Notes under the pieces: generated by a model
Databases searched by the model: none
The model's input: only the letters and a program-made list of their open reading frames with translations
Told to the model about the DNA's origin: nothing
Assembly: GCF_028502605.1 (NCBI RefSeq)
Contig: NW_026611593.1
Coordinates: 1,364,001 to 1,428,000, forward strand
Origin: Trichoderma breve
Lineage: Eukaryota > Ascomycota > Sordariomycetes > Hypocreales > Hypocreaceae
Direction: 5' to 3'
DNA: 64,000 nucleotides
In this document: positions 34,459 through 45,850 of the stretch, piece after piece
How positions within the stretch are numbered: the first letter of the stretch is position 1
How the letters are laid out: every line of letters begins with the position of its first letter
Made by a program: the position numbers and the translations under genes

Positions 34459-36095
34459 ATGGTGATGGAGGCATCAGCAGCAGGAGGAGCGGCAGTGGCG
34501 CCGTGGGAGCTGGTTGGGCCAGAAGAGCAGCTGTTTGTGCTGATTACGGGTGCCAACAGGTAGGTTAATAGTGCTTATTATTATTCCCTTTTCCCATCCT
34601 CCAATCCTGCAATTTGCAATATTGTATTCCTCTGATGGAATGGGCATCATTTGCTGACTTGTCTGCGCGACATGCAGCGGCATCGGTCTCGGCACGGGAC
34701 AGCGCCTGATCGACGAGTTCCTGGCGACGCGGTCGCTCAAGGCTCACCTGATCCTCATCCCCACGACGCGATCGCCCTCCAAATCCCTGGCAGCCATCCA
34801 GGCCCTCCGCGCACACGCCGAGCTGGCGGCGAAGACCTCGACGGCGTTACGGTCCAGGGCGGGCGAAGGGTATAACTGGCAGGACGCGACGCGGCGCATC
34901 CACGTGCTGAGTCTGTCGCTGGACCTGTGCGACTTGCCTGGCGTGTATGCCTTTGCGGCGCGGCTGGTGGGCGAGACGGTGAGCAACCCGGAGGGCCTGG
35001 AGGGGGAGTATCTGAGGAATGTGAGGATTCCGCGGCTGGACACGGTGATTTTCAATGCGGCGTATGGAGGGTGGTCGGGATGTAATTACCCTTTGGCCTG
35101 TTGGAAGATTTTGTCGCAGGGACTGGTGCAGGCCGTGACGTATCCGACCTTCAAGAATTCTTTGGCGACGTGTATACTGAATGAGCAGCAGAGCTACGGA
35201 TACGTAAGTTTGATACTTGGCTGCTGAAGTCTTTTGTTTTGGTTTTACAAACCCCTGCTAACGTTTGTTGATATAGCCCGAGAAGCCTCTCCTCGGCGAA
35301 GTCTTTTGCGCCTGCGTCTTCGGCCATTACATTCTCGCCCACCAGCTGCTACCACTTCTCTCTCGCCGCTCTACCAGCGAATCTCGCGGCCGCATCGTCT
35401 GGTCCTCCAGCATCGAGGCCATTCGCGAAGTCTATAACCCCGACGACATGCAGTGCTTCCTCAAGCCTGCCGCGTACGAATCCGCCAAGCGTCTCACCGA
35501 TATCATTGCCTTGACGTATAGCCTTCCTTCTGTTAGACCGTTCTCGGGACCTTTTTTGACTATGGATGAGGAGTCGGGTGGGGATGCTGCTGAGAAGCCC
35601 GTTCCGCCGAAGATGTATGTCACGCACCCTGGTGTTGTGGCTAGTACGTTGTTCCCTGTGCCGTGGTTCCTGTTTTGGGCGTATGAACTTGCTCTTGTTA
35701 TTGCGCGTTGGATCGGATCGCCGTGGCATCCTGTTGATGGATACAGGGGAGCTGCTTCGGCGGCTTGGCTTACGCTGCAGGACCAGGCGGCTCTTGACGA
35801 AGTGCAGGCAGATCGCGTTAAATGGGGGAGCAGCTGTAACAGGCATCTAGAGTCAACCGTGAAGAAAACAGAGGTCGAAGGCTGGGGGTGGGAAGGCAAG
35901 CCAGAGACAGACGAGACGATTGCGGCCGACACGGCCAAGGGGCTGTTGCACAAGTCGGTGGGAAGACGGCTAGGGACGAAGAACGTCACGAAGGAAGCGC
36001 TGATTGAGTTTGAGGTGGAGGGGGCCAGGGCGTGGCAGGAGATGGAGAGGTTGAGGCATCAGTGGGCTAAGATTATAAAACTGGATAAAAACTAG
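34459..36095 (+). CDS. ERG27: 3-keto-steroid reductase Erg27 (481 aa)
   Basis: Three exons, 34459-34559, 34678-35203 and 35277-36095, give 481 codons plus stop. It is an SDR fold with the cofactor site split by intron 1 (ITGANR then SGIGLGTG), a diverged central motif FNAAYGG, WSSSIEA for the catalytic serine strand, and catalytic Y/K in AAYESAK at about residues 272-277. The long C-terminal part with a hydrophobic stretch (VPWFLFWAYELALVIARWIG) fits membrane association at the ER or lipid particles. Erg27 performs the NADPH-dependent 3-keto reduction in C-4 demethylation of ergosterol synthesis with Erg25 and Erg26. A second ATG two codons downstream is an alternative start. Convergent with the MFS gene. 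Confidence 0.85.
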
Positions 36096-36574
36096 ACATG
36101 ACTTTGATACCTTATTTATGTTGCTTGCTTCAAGCAGTTATTTGCTGGAAACGTTCTTTTAATGATGGGATTTAATACACACAGGGATATACCTGGGACA
36201 GATAGCGATTGAGAAAGAAAAGGGTATAAATTTTCAGACGTGTCTGGTATCAAAGATGCGAGCGTAATTCAACTAATACTACTGCCACCATAAACATTAA
36301 ACCAAGGACCAACTCTTCAGTCCTTGGCCCTCACTCTGCCGGCCTTTGAAAGATTTAGAGATATCGGAAGATGACATATATACCCTCCCCCCTTTTTTTT
36401 CGTAGTGGTCACTCATACACACATTCAGGATATCAAGACGGGAAAAACGAGGTCTGGTGGATGGAAAAGATTCGGCATGAGGTTGTAGTGTTCGTGATAT
36501 GTTTTGTTGGTTTTTGTTTTTCTTTTCGTAGGTGTGAAGAGGTTTTAGGAAGTACAAGATGAGGTGATGACGTC
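36096..36574. other. convergent 3' intergenic region
   Basis: 479 bp between the stops of ERG27 and the MFS carrier. It is A/T-richer than the genes and no frame is worth calling. Confidence 0.5.
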
Positions 36575-38254
36575 TCATGATTCCCCCTGACTGGGATGCA
36601 GTCTCCGTAAAACCACCTTGTCTTTCCGCCCAAACCAGCCCAAGACGAGAACCAGGGGCGCCGCAGCCACGGCGAGGACAGCCTGGAAGATGAGAAACTT
36701 CTTCATGTTCTTGGGAGGATTGCCATCGGCTCCAGCCACGAGAGGGTCGCTGACAATGACGAAAATGGCACCGAAGAACTGACCACCGGCCCAAGCAGCG
36801 GTGGACGTGACTTCCGGGCTGATTGGATGACTCAGATCGGCAAGGAACTCGACGGCGATGGGCACAAGGGCAAAGCACCCTGCTCCGATGATGGCGAGGA
36901 TGACGTATGGGCCGGCAAGACCGCGAGTCTCGGGCATCCAGATGAAGACGATGAAGCACGCGGCCACGATTGGAATGATAATCTTGATCGAGAGTAGGAA
37001 GTGCTTCGTGCGGTCGAGGATGGGAGACGTGATGGCTGCTGTAACGAGGCCTACGACGATGAGGACTGCGCCGCCAATGCCTGCTTGGTCATCGGTGAAG
37101 CCGTATGGGACGAGGATCTGGTTGAGGAGACTGGACACGGCGTTGAAGAGGCCGACGTAGACCGAAAAGGTGCCAAAGACGAGCCACAATTCAAGGGAGC
37201 GGATGGCAGTTCGGATGGCTGGGAAGAGAGGCATCTTGGGCGTTTCTGAGGAGGCTCCTACGGGGGTGGGTGGTTTGGCGGGGATGAAGAACGCGGTAAC
37301 TGAGCAGGCAGTGGACTAAAGGGTGTCAGTTCAAACTTGTTTTATAAATTGGACGGTACGGGAGACGGAGCTTACAATGATAGCGACGTAGAGCACCATC
37401 TGAGAGACGTCGCGAGACGAGTTCACCCACAGAGGGTTAATCAGCTGCCCAAGGGCTGCACCCAACGGGTTTGCCAAACTGGCCAGAGCAGTCGCAGCCA
37501 CACGCCCACGGTGGGTGAACCAAAGATCGGAGTACTTGGCGGGTGTGGCCAGGACAAACGGTTGGGCGAAGCCAATCAAGATCTCACCAACCATTGCGCA
37601 GGCGTAGATGCCACCCGATTTCTTGGTCGAGCCGGCGTAACGGATCCAGTTACCGACGATGAGCAACACGGCAGCGGACATGAAGCCGTACTTGAATCCG
37701 CGGTTGACGATCCAGATGGACAGGGGAAAGATGGCGACAAAGGAGAGGAAGAAGGCGGTGCTGAGCCAGTTGATTGCTGAGGAGCTGACGTTGTAGTAGG
37801 CGGCAGAGTTGTCGACGACGGGAGCGTAGGTGAGCCACTGGAGACGGTGTTAGCTGCTGTGCTTGGAACTCGGACGAAAGATAGGCCATGATCATGAACA
37901 TGAAGTTGTCCCATGTTTAGTCATGATTGCTCAACTTACTCCCCAAGACACCATAATGTTCATAAGCGTGAGCTGGATGAGGCCAAACCATCGCCGCTTA
38001 TACGTGCGGTACTCGGTCGACGTGCCATTCTCGACATCAGGATTCCGCTCGTCGCTGCTGAGGGTATCGCGTTCCTGGAGGCTGAATTCCTGCGACGAGT
38101 CTTTCTTGGAGCGCCAGAAGCGCAGGGCATCAGTGCTGCCGGCCGAGTTGGACAACTTGTGGAAGACGCCACTGCGAGGGGTTTCGACGGTGTCGGCCAT
38201 TGTGGCATCTGTGGTTGTGATGCCCTCGCCTAGTTCCTTTGAGGCGCTTGCCAT
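36575..38254 (-). CDS. MFS transporter, FLVCR/DIRC2-like (505 aa)
   Basis: Three exons, 38254-37940, 37837-37376 and 37315-36575, total 505 codons plus stop. After an acidic, S/T-rich cytoplasmic N-terminus of about 85 residues, about 12 hydrophobic segments follow. Family marks are [15 protein letters not shown] at the first helix, [16 protein letters not shown] in the first loop and second helix, and [20 protein letters not shown] before WF. These match the layout of animal FLVCR and DIRC2 carriers (known for heme or choline/ethanolamine transport). The fungal substrate is not known to me. The protein ends soon after the last helix with a basic tail. The 5' neighbour is a 3 kb gene-poor stretch that would contain its promoter. 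Confidence 0.8.
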
Positions 38255-41200
38255 TGTGCTTTTGTAAAATTGAAAACTTCCGGAGGCGACCTTTTTCTCC
38301 TTTATCTGAAACAAACGCCTTCAGAGGGCTGTCGATCTGGCGGACTGGCGCAAGTGTCAGGCAGCTGGTTTCACGCTTCAGATGCTTCGAAGCAGTCGCC
38401 AGCCAACCCCGGGAGGAGAGTTAAGACATCCACCGCCTCGATTATTCGTTTCTTATTGCCCTCATCAACTTGACTGTTATTCTCAGTCCAGTTTTGTCTT
38501 CGTCTTTTCTTGCTGAGCCCCGAATGTCGGATCCTGTTGGCGGCCTGAGTTGCTCGTGTGCGGGACCTGCCAGCGATTCCGTCGACCACGCAGTTTACGC
38601 AATGCGAACTGCAAGCCTATTTACCAAGACATTGGCGATCGGCCGAGGCAAAAACCAAGCAGCACATGAGCCGACCAAAGGGCGTAGGAATTGAGTGGAC
38701 GGAGAGCTGCAGCCACCAAGCAGAGCTATTTGAGGTGTGGTATGTAAACATGCGAGGACAGAGTTACGGGCGAGGGAAATAAAGCTCGGGCTATGGAATG
38801 GACCAACATGGATGGAAGCCAAAGAGCTGCTCTTTACAGGCTGCTGCAGTCGCTAGGATTGAAATACGCGAATCACCTTTAGGCGGTTTGGTGGCTGCTG
38901 GAGGACATGCCCGGAGGAGTTTAGCGGCCAGCGGCATGGCTTGCATAGCGCTGGGGAACTTTTTTGGTTTGGGTCTGGTGTCTTTCAAGCTGTCTCAGTC
39001 TCAACCAAACCAACACCCATCGTTGTCCTTCGGCCTCTTTGCCCTCCATGATTCTCGCCGGGGGACGCCACAGGGTGCTAAGCAGTCACGGGGAATGCAG
39101 CACGAGTGTTAGCTGCTGCTTCACGATCGGCTCGAGTCTATTTTGGCATCAATCGAATTACTCCTCACTTCACATGCCACTTCTGCTTGATGTCCTGCAA
39201 GAGTGTCCTGCGAGGCAGCCGAACCGAACCCTGCACGCGACCAAGCGAATGTTGGGGAACCACGGAATCGGAAAGCTGGCGAGCAGCCGAACTCCGGGTC
39301 TGTCGATTGCTGTTGATTCTATCCTGTTGCAGCAATGCCGCTGTGCTGCCCTGAAGCAATCCACGATTGAGCGAACATTATTCGTACGAGTACTTACAAC
39401 GTTTGCCATCCTAATGCTTCAAAAGGTCAAAGCAAGACAGTCGTGGAGCTCTCCTAGCCCGTGTCTTCCGCCCATCCGTCAAGATCTGTGACATCGACAA
39501 GCTAACTGCCTGTAGCATCCATAGTTGGGCACGGACCGTCCAGCTCTGGCCTCGAGCCACCAATGCCGCTAGTTGTGACGATACGATGCGGAACCTCGGA
39601 ACAGGGGACATGTAACGGCTAATTTCCATCTTCACAGTGACATCTAGCTATCTGGCGCAGGATTCGCCAGTCCTCGTGCCAATCACAATCGCCACAGCCC
39701 GTTTGCCAAGGAGATAATCTCCTGGCGGCTCCCAACCGTGTACTGTAGGATCCTGTCGCAGGAGACCTTTACTCAGATGAAACTGCGTGTCCTTCTAGCC
39801 ACAAAGCTGGAACATGTTGGTGCCGTATCTAGCGTCCTGGTGCGTGTGGAGAAGCGGCGGGGATGGCACCAGAGTCGGGTCAGGCGCCGGTGGGAGGGTT
39901 GCAGTTTACAGCACCGAGATTCGCTGCGCTGCATGGCGTCCAACTGCATCGCAGATGAGGCGTGATTGATTGCTGGTGCTTATCATCGAGGCCGGGGGCC
40001 GAAGCGACCGCAACCCGACGTGCCACAGACTGGTCGAGCAAGATCGAATCATTGGCTAGCCGCTGATTACGAGGGATGAATCTAAGATGTCTGGATGCAA
40101 GGGGCGACAAAGGATTCGCCTGCAAACTGCGCCTCGAATGATGATTGCTGCGATGGTCTTTTCTCGGAAAAGAGAATAGGAATCTCTTTTTCCTGTTTTC
40201 CAGAGAGTCGCCGTTATGGGCATGGAGACGTCACGTTCGACGACGAGAGAATTTTTCCATTTACCCTCCTTCTCTCCTCGTTTGAGACATGTGGTATATT
40301 GCTATCGTATCATTGCTACCATGCCTGCAGATGACCTACGAAATCGGAGTTCCAATACGAAAGTGAAACTGTCATCTTCATAGCGCAATGTATGGCAGCA
40401 GCATGATATCGTGGTTGATGATGATGCTATCCCCCTTGGTTCATTCAAGCACTTTGAAGCCCGATACATCAGACTGATAGCCATCAGCCGTGAGCAGCAT
40501 GTCATGTTAACTCCCTTTCCGCTGGAAACTCTCGCAAATGATGGTATTTGCACCGAATGAACTGATATCATGAGACAGGCAATCAAGCACAGGGTAATAC
40601 AAACTGATAAGCCGACTTGGTTTGAATAAGCCATCTGTCTCAGCCAGGTACAATTCCAACTTTGAAAAGCGGCCGTGTCACACATACGGCGGAAATTGCT
40701 TTGTACTCATTCACTAGCCGTGCTTCTCCCATTACATCGATTCCATGTATCACAACATGATGTTGGCGGGGTTATTGACAGTAAGCCAGACATTTTCCCG
40801 TCTGTATGATTAGCCCAATATCCACAGATATCTTGATATGTGGCTATCGTCCAAAGATCTCCAGTTGTACAGACACTTTTCATGGTCAATATTCCAATCC
40901 GTACATCCTGTCAGCCAGCCCAATCTGCAAATCTCCCAGCCATACGGAATACTTGGTGGCGATGCACGCTCATCATATCAGGATCCAGACTTTGCCCTCC
41001 GTGTCTTGCCAACATCAACTGAGACATGGCACAGGGAACCATGTCTATAATCTGGCAAACGATCCAGATAGTCGGACTATTCTTGCCGGTGATAAAAGAT
41101 GGACTGAGACTCCCCCTTTTGCATCCTGTGGACAATGTTTTTCTTTGCCTGATTCCCATCTCAGAGTGAATAGTTGATATACCATTGCCCAATCTCCCCG

Positions 41201-41256
41201 CAAGATATCTCCCATCACATAAATCTTGAATACATCGAGCTTCATATTGTGCGAAA
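38255..41256. other. 3 kb divergent gene-poor interval
   Basis: No supported gene. Overlapping short frames on both strands show no family motif. A TCGTACGAGTACTT element at 39382-39395 resembles elements at 15101 and 25393. It probably contains promoters of the FLVCR-like carrier (left) and the permease (right). Confidence 0.5.
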
Positions 41257-43018
41257 ATGGATCAGACAGAGGACAAATTGCCTGATAAAGTGGAGCATGA
41301 AAATGCGCTGGAACAAGCAACTACCGAAAGCACCGGCCAGACTGTCGAGTTGATCCAGCTCAACCCTCAAGCTGTGCCGCGTGATATTGGACCTTTTCAA
41401 ATCATAGCTCTCGGCTTCAACATTCCCAACAGCTGGGCAGGCGTCGCTACCGCGTTTTCGGCTGCTCTAACAGCTGGAGGTCCCGTCTCGCTGATCTATG
41501 GCAACTTTGTCATCACGGCCATGTATGTGTCTGCAGCCGTCACACTCGCTGAGCTTGCGAGTGTTTATCCGACAGCAGGTGGACAGTATCACTTCACGAG
41601 CATCATGGCGCCCAAGAGGTTCAATCGATCCATGTCCTATATCTGCGGTATGATAGCGACGGTTTCGTGGATCATATGTTCCACAAGCGTGGCTAGTATT
41701 ACGAGTTTGTGCATTGCTTCGATAGCCGAGTTTTACAGCGGATACAAGGCGAATTCCTGGCAGCTGTTTCTTATATCTCAGGGGCTCAATGTCTTTGCCC
41801 TAGGCTACAATTTGTTCGTGCTGAAACGGACTCGATGGATTCATGACGCGGCGTGTAAGTCATTTTTTGTTTGGCACTCAACAAATGCATAATGGATTTG
41901 TTCATAACCGATAAATAGTCTTCTTGACTTTGTCAACCTTCATTACTATATCGATTGTTTGCCTTGCCCGAGGCGATAAGCAGTCGTCGACATGGGTATG
42001 GACCAACTTTGAGCCGTCGTCAGGATGGCCTCCCGTGGTATCCTTCTTCACGGGTCTCACCACCCATGCATACATGTATGGAGGACTAGACTCTGCCCTA
42101 CATCTCGCGGAAGAGACGCTTGATGCTTCTAGGACAGTGCCAAAGGCGCTCATGTCTACAATTGGAATTGGCTTCTTCTCTGGCTTTGTCTTTTCTGTGG
42201 CCATGACATATTGTATCCCCAGCTTGGACCTTTTTGCCAATGACCCGTCAGTCTCCCGCTGTCTATATTCTTTCTATTCGTGGTAAACGTACAGATCACT
42301 GACCAAGAGCATGCAAATTTGACAGGGTGCCGATATATAAACTCTGGCGCATAGCTAGCAGATCCGATACCGCCGCCACAGTCTTTCTTATTGTTGGCAT
42401 CGTAATCTTCACATTCATCCTCGTCGCCACGCAGCAGACAACATCTCGTCTCATTTGGGCCCTAGCCCGTGACCGCGGTCTTGTATTTTCCTCTCAATTT
42501 GAGAAGTTGTCCCCGACGCTTGGCGATATCCCTGTGGCTGCCCTTATTCTCGATGCAGGGCTGATATTTGTGTGCGGATGCGTCAGCTTGGGCTCCTCGG
42601 CAGCGTTTAATTCACTCGTCGGGGTGTTCTCCTTGATGCAGATGCTTTCGTTCGCAATCCCGGCTGTGCTGCTAATATATCGCGGGAGAAGTGAAAAAGT
42701 GCTTCCTCGCAAGAGAGCATTCAAGGTGCCCGAGATACTGGGTTGGGCTTGTAACATTGGAACGGTTATTGCAGCGGTTATCGAAACCGTCTTCTTCACG
42801 TTTCCGAGCGTTTTGCCAGTTACTGGCAGCAATATGAGTAAGTTGGCAACTTACCAAAGATTATTTGATCCGCATTCTAGAAGAGCGAGATATGCTGACG
42901 TTTCATTTTAGACTACGCCGTTGTAGTTCTGGCGGTGATTGCCATTGTCGTGGTTGTGAACTGGATTGTGTTTGCTAGGAAGCATTACCAAGGTCCTAGA
43001 ATAGGAGGTTTCATGTAA
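41257..43018 (+). CDS. amino acid/GABA permease of the APC superfamily (514 aa)
   Basis: Four exons, 41257-41854, 41919-42246, 42326-42837 and 42912-43018, give 514 codons plus stop. The N-terminal cytoplasmic tail is followed by FQIIALGFNIPNSWAG, the typical first helix of the fungal GABA/choline permease family. Further marks are ASVYPTAGGQYHF in the second loop, GLTTHAYMYGGLDSALHLAEE in the central region and TSRLIWALARDRGL before the eighth helix. About 12 transmembrane segments are visible. Members import GABA, choline or other amino acids with protons at the plasma membrane; substrate cannot be fixed by sequence. It lies tail to tail with the secreted nuclease, with only 120 bp between the two stop codons. 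Confidence 0.85.
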
Positions 43019-43138
43019 TGAACCGAAAATCCTTCATCAATGGTTGAATGGATACCGTAACTCATCTTAGCAATATTTGCCTTTATATAACAACGAATTT
43101 GTAATCTATAGTACATCCTTTTACCTTTTCTCTCAAGT

Positions 43139-45108
43139 CTAGTTACTCTGCTTCGTCTTCTTAGACGAACAACCACAGAGATTGAGTCTTGCGACACTAG
43201 GGTCGTGGTCGCTGACCTGGTCATCGTTATTCTGCCAGGTATTCAAATGCAAATGCTCATACTTGGCGTCCCGGTGCAATCCCTCGCTTACATACATGTG
43301 ATCCAGCTCCTCGGTGTTCATGTCGAAAAGATACGTATATCTCTCTACTGGATCAATTCCAACCACTTCATCGAGATCAGTGAGGCCAGATATGGAAGAG
43401 AATGTGGTGAGAGGGTCGACTTGGGAGTACTCGTTGAAGTCACCCGCAACGAGGATATTGGCCGTAGGATCCTGGCTGAGAATCTCGGCGACAAATTCCT
43501 ATCATACTCATGTCAGTACTCTAGTAGACTCCAGGTTAAAAAGAAAAATCAGGAACATACCGCGACGATGCTGGTCTGTAAAGTTCGCTTCTCGACTCCT
43601 TGGTTTACAGGTGGACGAAGGTCACCTGATAGAGAAGTTGAGCCGCCCTTGCTGACCAGATGGACGTTAATAGTGAAGAAGACCTTTTTGGTGCCCTTTA
43701 CGGTCTTCCACGCGGCTGCCAGTGGCTTGCGGCTGCTATCCCAGGCGGCGTTGAGGGGATCGATTCGACCGGGGTTGTACTTCAGCTCTGGGCCGTCGAG
43801 AACCTCATTGACATCAAGACTTCCGCCGAGATTGGGCTTGTACAGCTGAAGGACGTCAGAGCGATAGAAGTAAGCCTGGCGAATGTTGCCGCCGGGCTCT
43901 CCGCCGTCTTTGTTGTTGATGGGGCTAATTTCTGCAAAATCGTAGACGATGCCTGAAGCCTCTTCGATCTTGGATGCGAGAGTGGTTAGGGTGACGTTGG
44001 CGTCAACAATGCCGTCATTTTTGTTACCAGAATTGTCCTGTACTTCTTGGAGGAAGATGAGATCAGGAGTGCGCAGTTTGTTCACGATGTGGTCGACAAC
44101 GAGAGGCAGGTGAGGGGAGTCGGGCATCAAATTTTCGGTGTTATAATCGCCAACAGTAATACCGAGACAATCACCAGTGCTGTTGAAAGAGACGGCGGGA
44201 AAGTCGGTGGTTGCATTCTTGAGGGGAGACAGGTGAGTAAGAGGAAGCAGACGGTAGGATCCAAAATCGTTATAGACAACACCAGAAATGTCGCCCAGGT
44301 AGTCGCCCATTCGAGTATCAAGCGGGTTTTTGGATCCGTCGAGGGGAGTGCCAATGGTGATGACTTCGGGATTGGCATCACCCTCCAGCATAGTCAGACC
44401 GCCGTGGGCATTGAGGCCTGTGACAGGCCAGTTGCCACGGATGTAGACGTCACCAAAGTTGTTGGGGCGGCTGATTTGGTAGGCATCTTTGATGGTGACG
44501 TACTCCCCTAAAAGGCTCTCCCAGAAATCAAGGCCGTACAAGTCAGGCTGGAGTTGGGGATTCGTGCTGGAGATGTTGGCCACAGCATTAGGAACCCCAA
44601 AGATTCCACCTTGATCTAAACTAGAGAAATCTTTGGTTGGAGGAAACGAAGTGTCGACGCCGATGACGAGTGGCTTCACTTCGTTTCCGGATGAGACGAC
44701 TTTGATGTTTGTGGGCTTGTTGATTTCAGTCAGGTAGATGTAATTAGCGTTTGATCTAAGTTGTTCGATTATTGTCAGTTTCGCGACTGAAGCGGTAGGA
44801 TACGATTAAACACACCGATACTCTACGACTAGGCCGTCTAGAGTGATAATGTCGCCGACTTTCACCGTCTTCGCAGCAGCGCTGTTGAACACGAAGAGGC
44901 CCTCAGAGGTGGCGGGATTCTCATCAGGCTCCGTGGATCTAAGAAAGATGCCATTGCTATTGGTCGCCGTCACAAGACCCTTGATGTCGGTGACGGTCTT
45001 GTCTTTGAAAGGCGAAATGTAGCGGTCGCCATTGATCTCGGCAATTGAGATGGCAGCAGCCGGGCCCAAGACGGCTGCGAGAGCGACAAACGACTTGACT
45101 GCCATCAT
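43139..45108 (-). CDS. secreted endonuclease/exonuclease/phosphatase-fold protein (615 aa)
   Basis: Three exons, 45108-44816, 44755-43561 and 43498-43139, total 615 codons plus stop. A signal peptide of about 19 residues (MMAVKSFVALAAVLGPAAA) precedes an OB-like beta domain of about 80 residues (VTDIKGLVTATNSNGIFLRS... VKVGDIITLDGLVVEYR). An EEP-fold domain occupies the C-terminal half: LIFLQEVQD (metal-binding E), VNVHLVSKGG, LVAGDFNEYSQ and SDHDPS (catalytic D-H). This OB plus EEP layout is known from extracellular nucleases of the ExeM/YhcR type in bacteria, and fungal secreted homologues exist. DNA or RNA scavenging outside the cell is the likely role; phosphodiesterase action on other substrates is possible. 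The protein ends in a short basic CGCSSKK tail. Confidence 0.82.
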
Positions 45109-45850
45109 GCTGCCGAGTGATGTTTCTGTTTCCTCAACGGTGAGAATCAATCAAGGTGGCCACAGACGCCTTTTTGTTCTAATACCGCCAAGATATTTAT
45201 TTGCATCATGCGCATTTCTATTTGTCTAACAAAGTACTATTCATTACATTCCACGGCGGACTAGACCTTTCAGGCCTGGAACATGGCATTCTTGGCAGCT
45301 TTGCGTAGCGCCTATCGACCTGCCCGTTCAGAAATATCGATGCCACCAGATCCATTCATTTACAACACGTTTTGCCCGAATATCGATCGGCCACCGACGT
45401 TCGGGACCAAGCTCCGGGAGCCATGCCCGATTCTGCAGGTACCAAGACAAAGAGCGTGACTGACAGGACATGGATTTTGGGGGAGAAAGCCAATAGACCG
45501 AGGCAGTGAGCTTCGGAGCTGAGACTGTGTTAGCAGGGACTCGATTGGCTTGGCAGCTTTTCAGGTGGCGGCTTACCGGGACTTTTGATGGCCTTTTGCT
45601 TGACCGACTGACAGAATGGGGAAGACGGCTGAGGGAGTGGGGATTATTGGAGTCGACAGGATAAGCTTAACAATGATGCTTGAGCTAAATTATTTTGTTG
45701 GCTAATCAATTCGTGGAGAGGAAAACGAGGGTAGTGGTAAATCTTTGCATCTCTTCTCAAATTTCTAAATACCAAGGTGAGGAGGATGATGCTCTGGATT
45801 GTTTAGTCCAATTCTATCATAGAGACTTGAACTCGAGATCCTGACCTCTT
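45109..45850. other. intergenic region upstream of the secreted nuclease
   Basis: 742 bp, presumably the nuclease promoter, also spanning the RBR gene 3' end. No supported gene. Confidence 0.5.
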
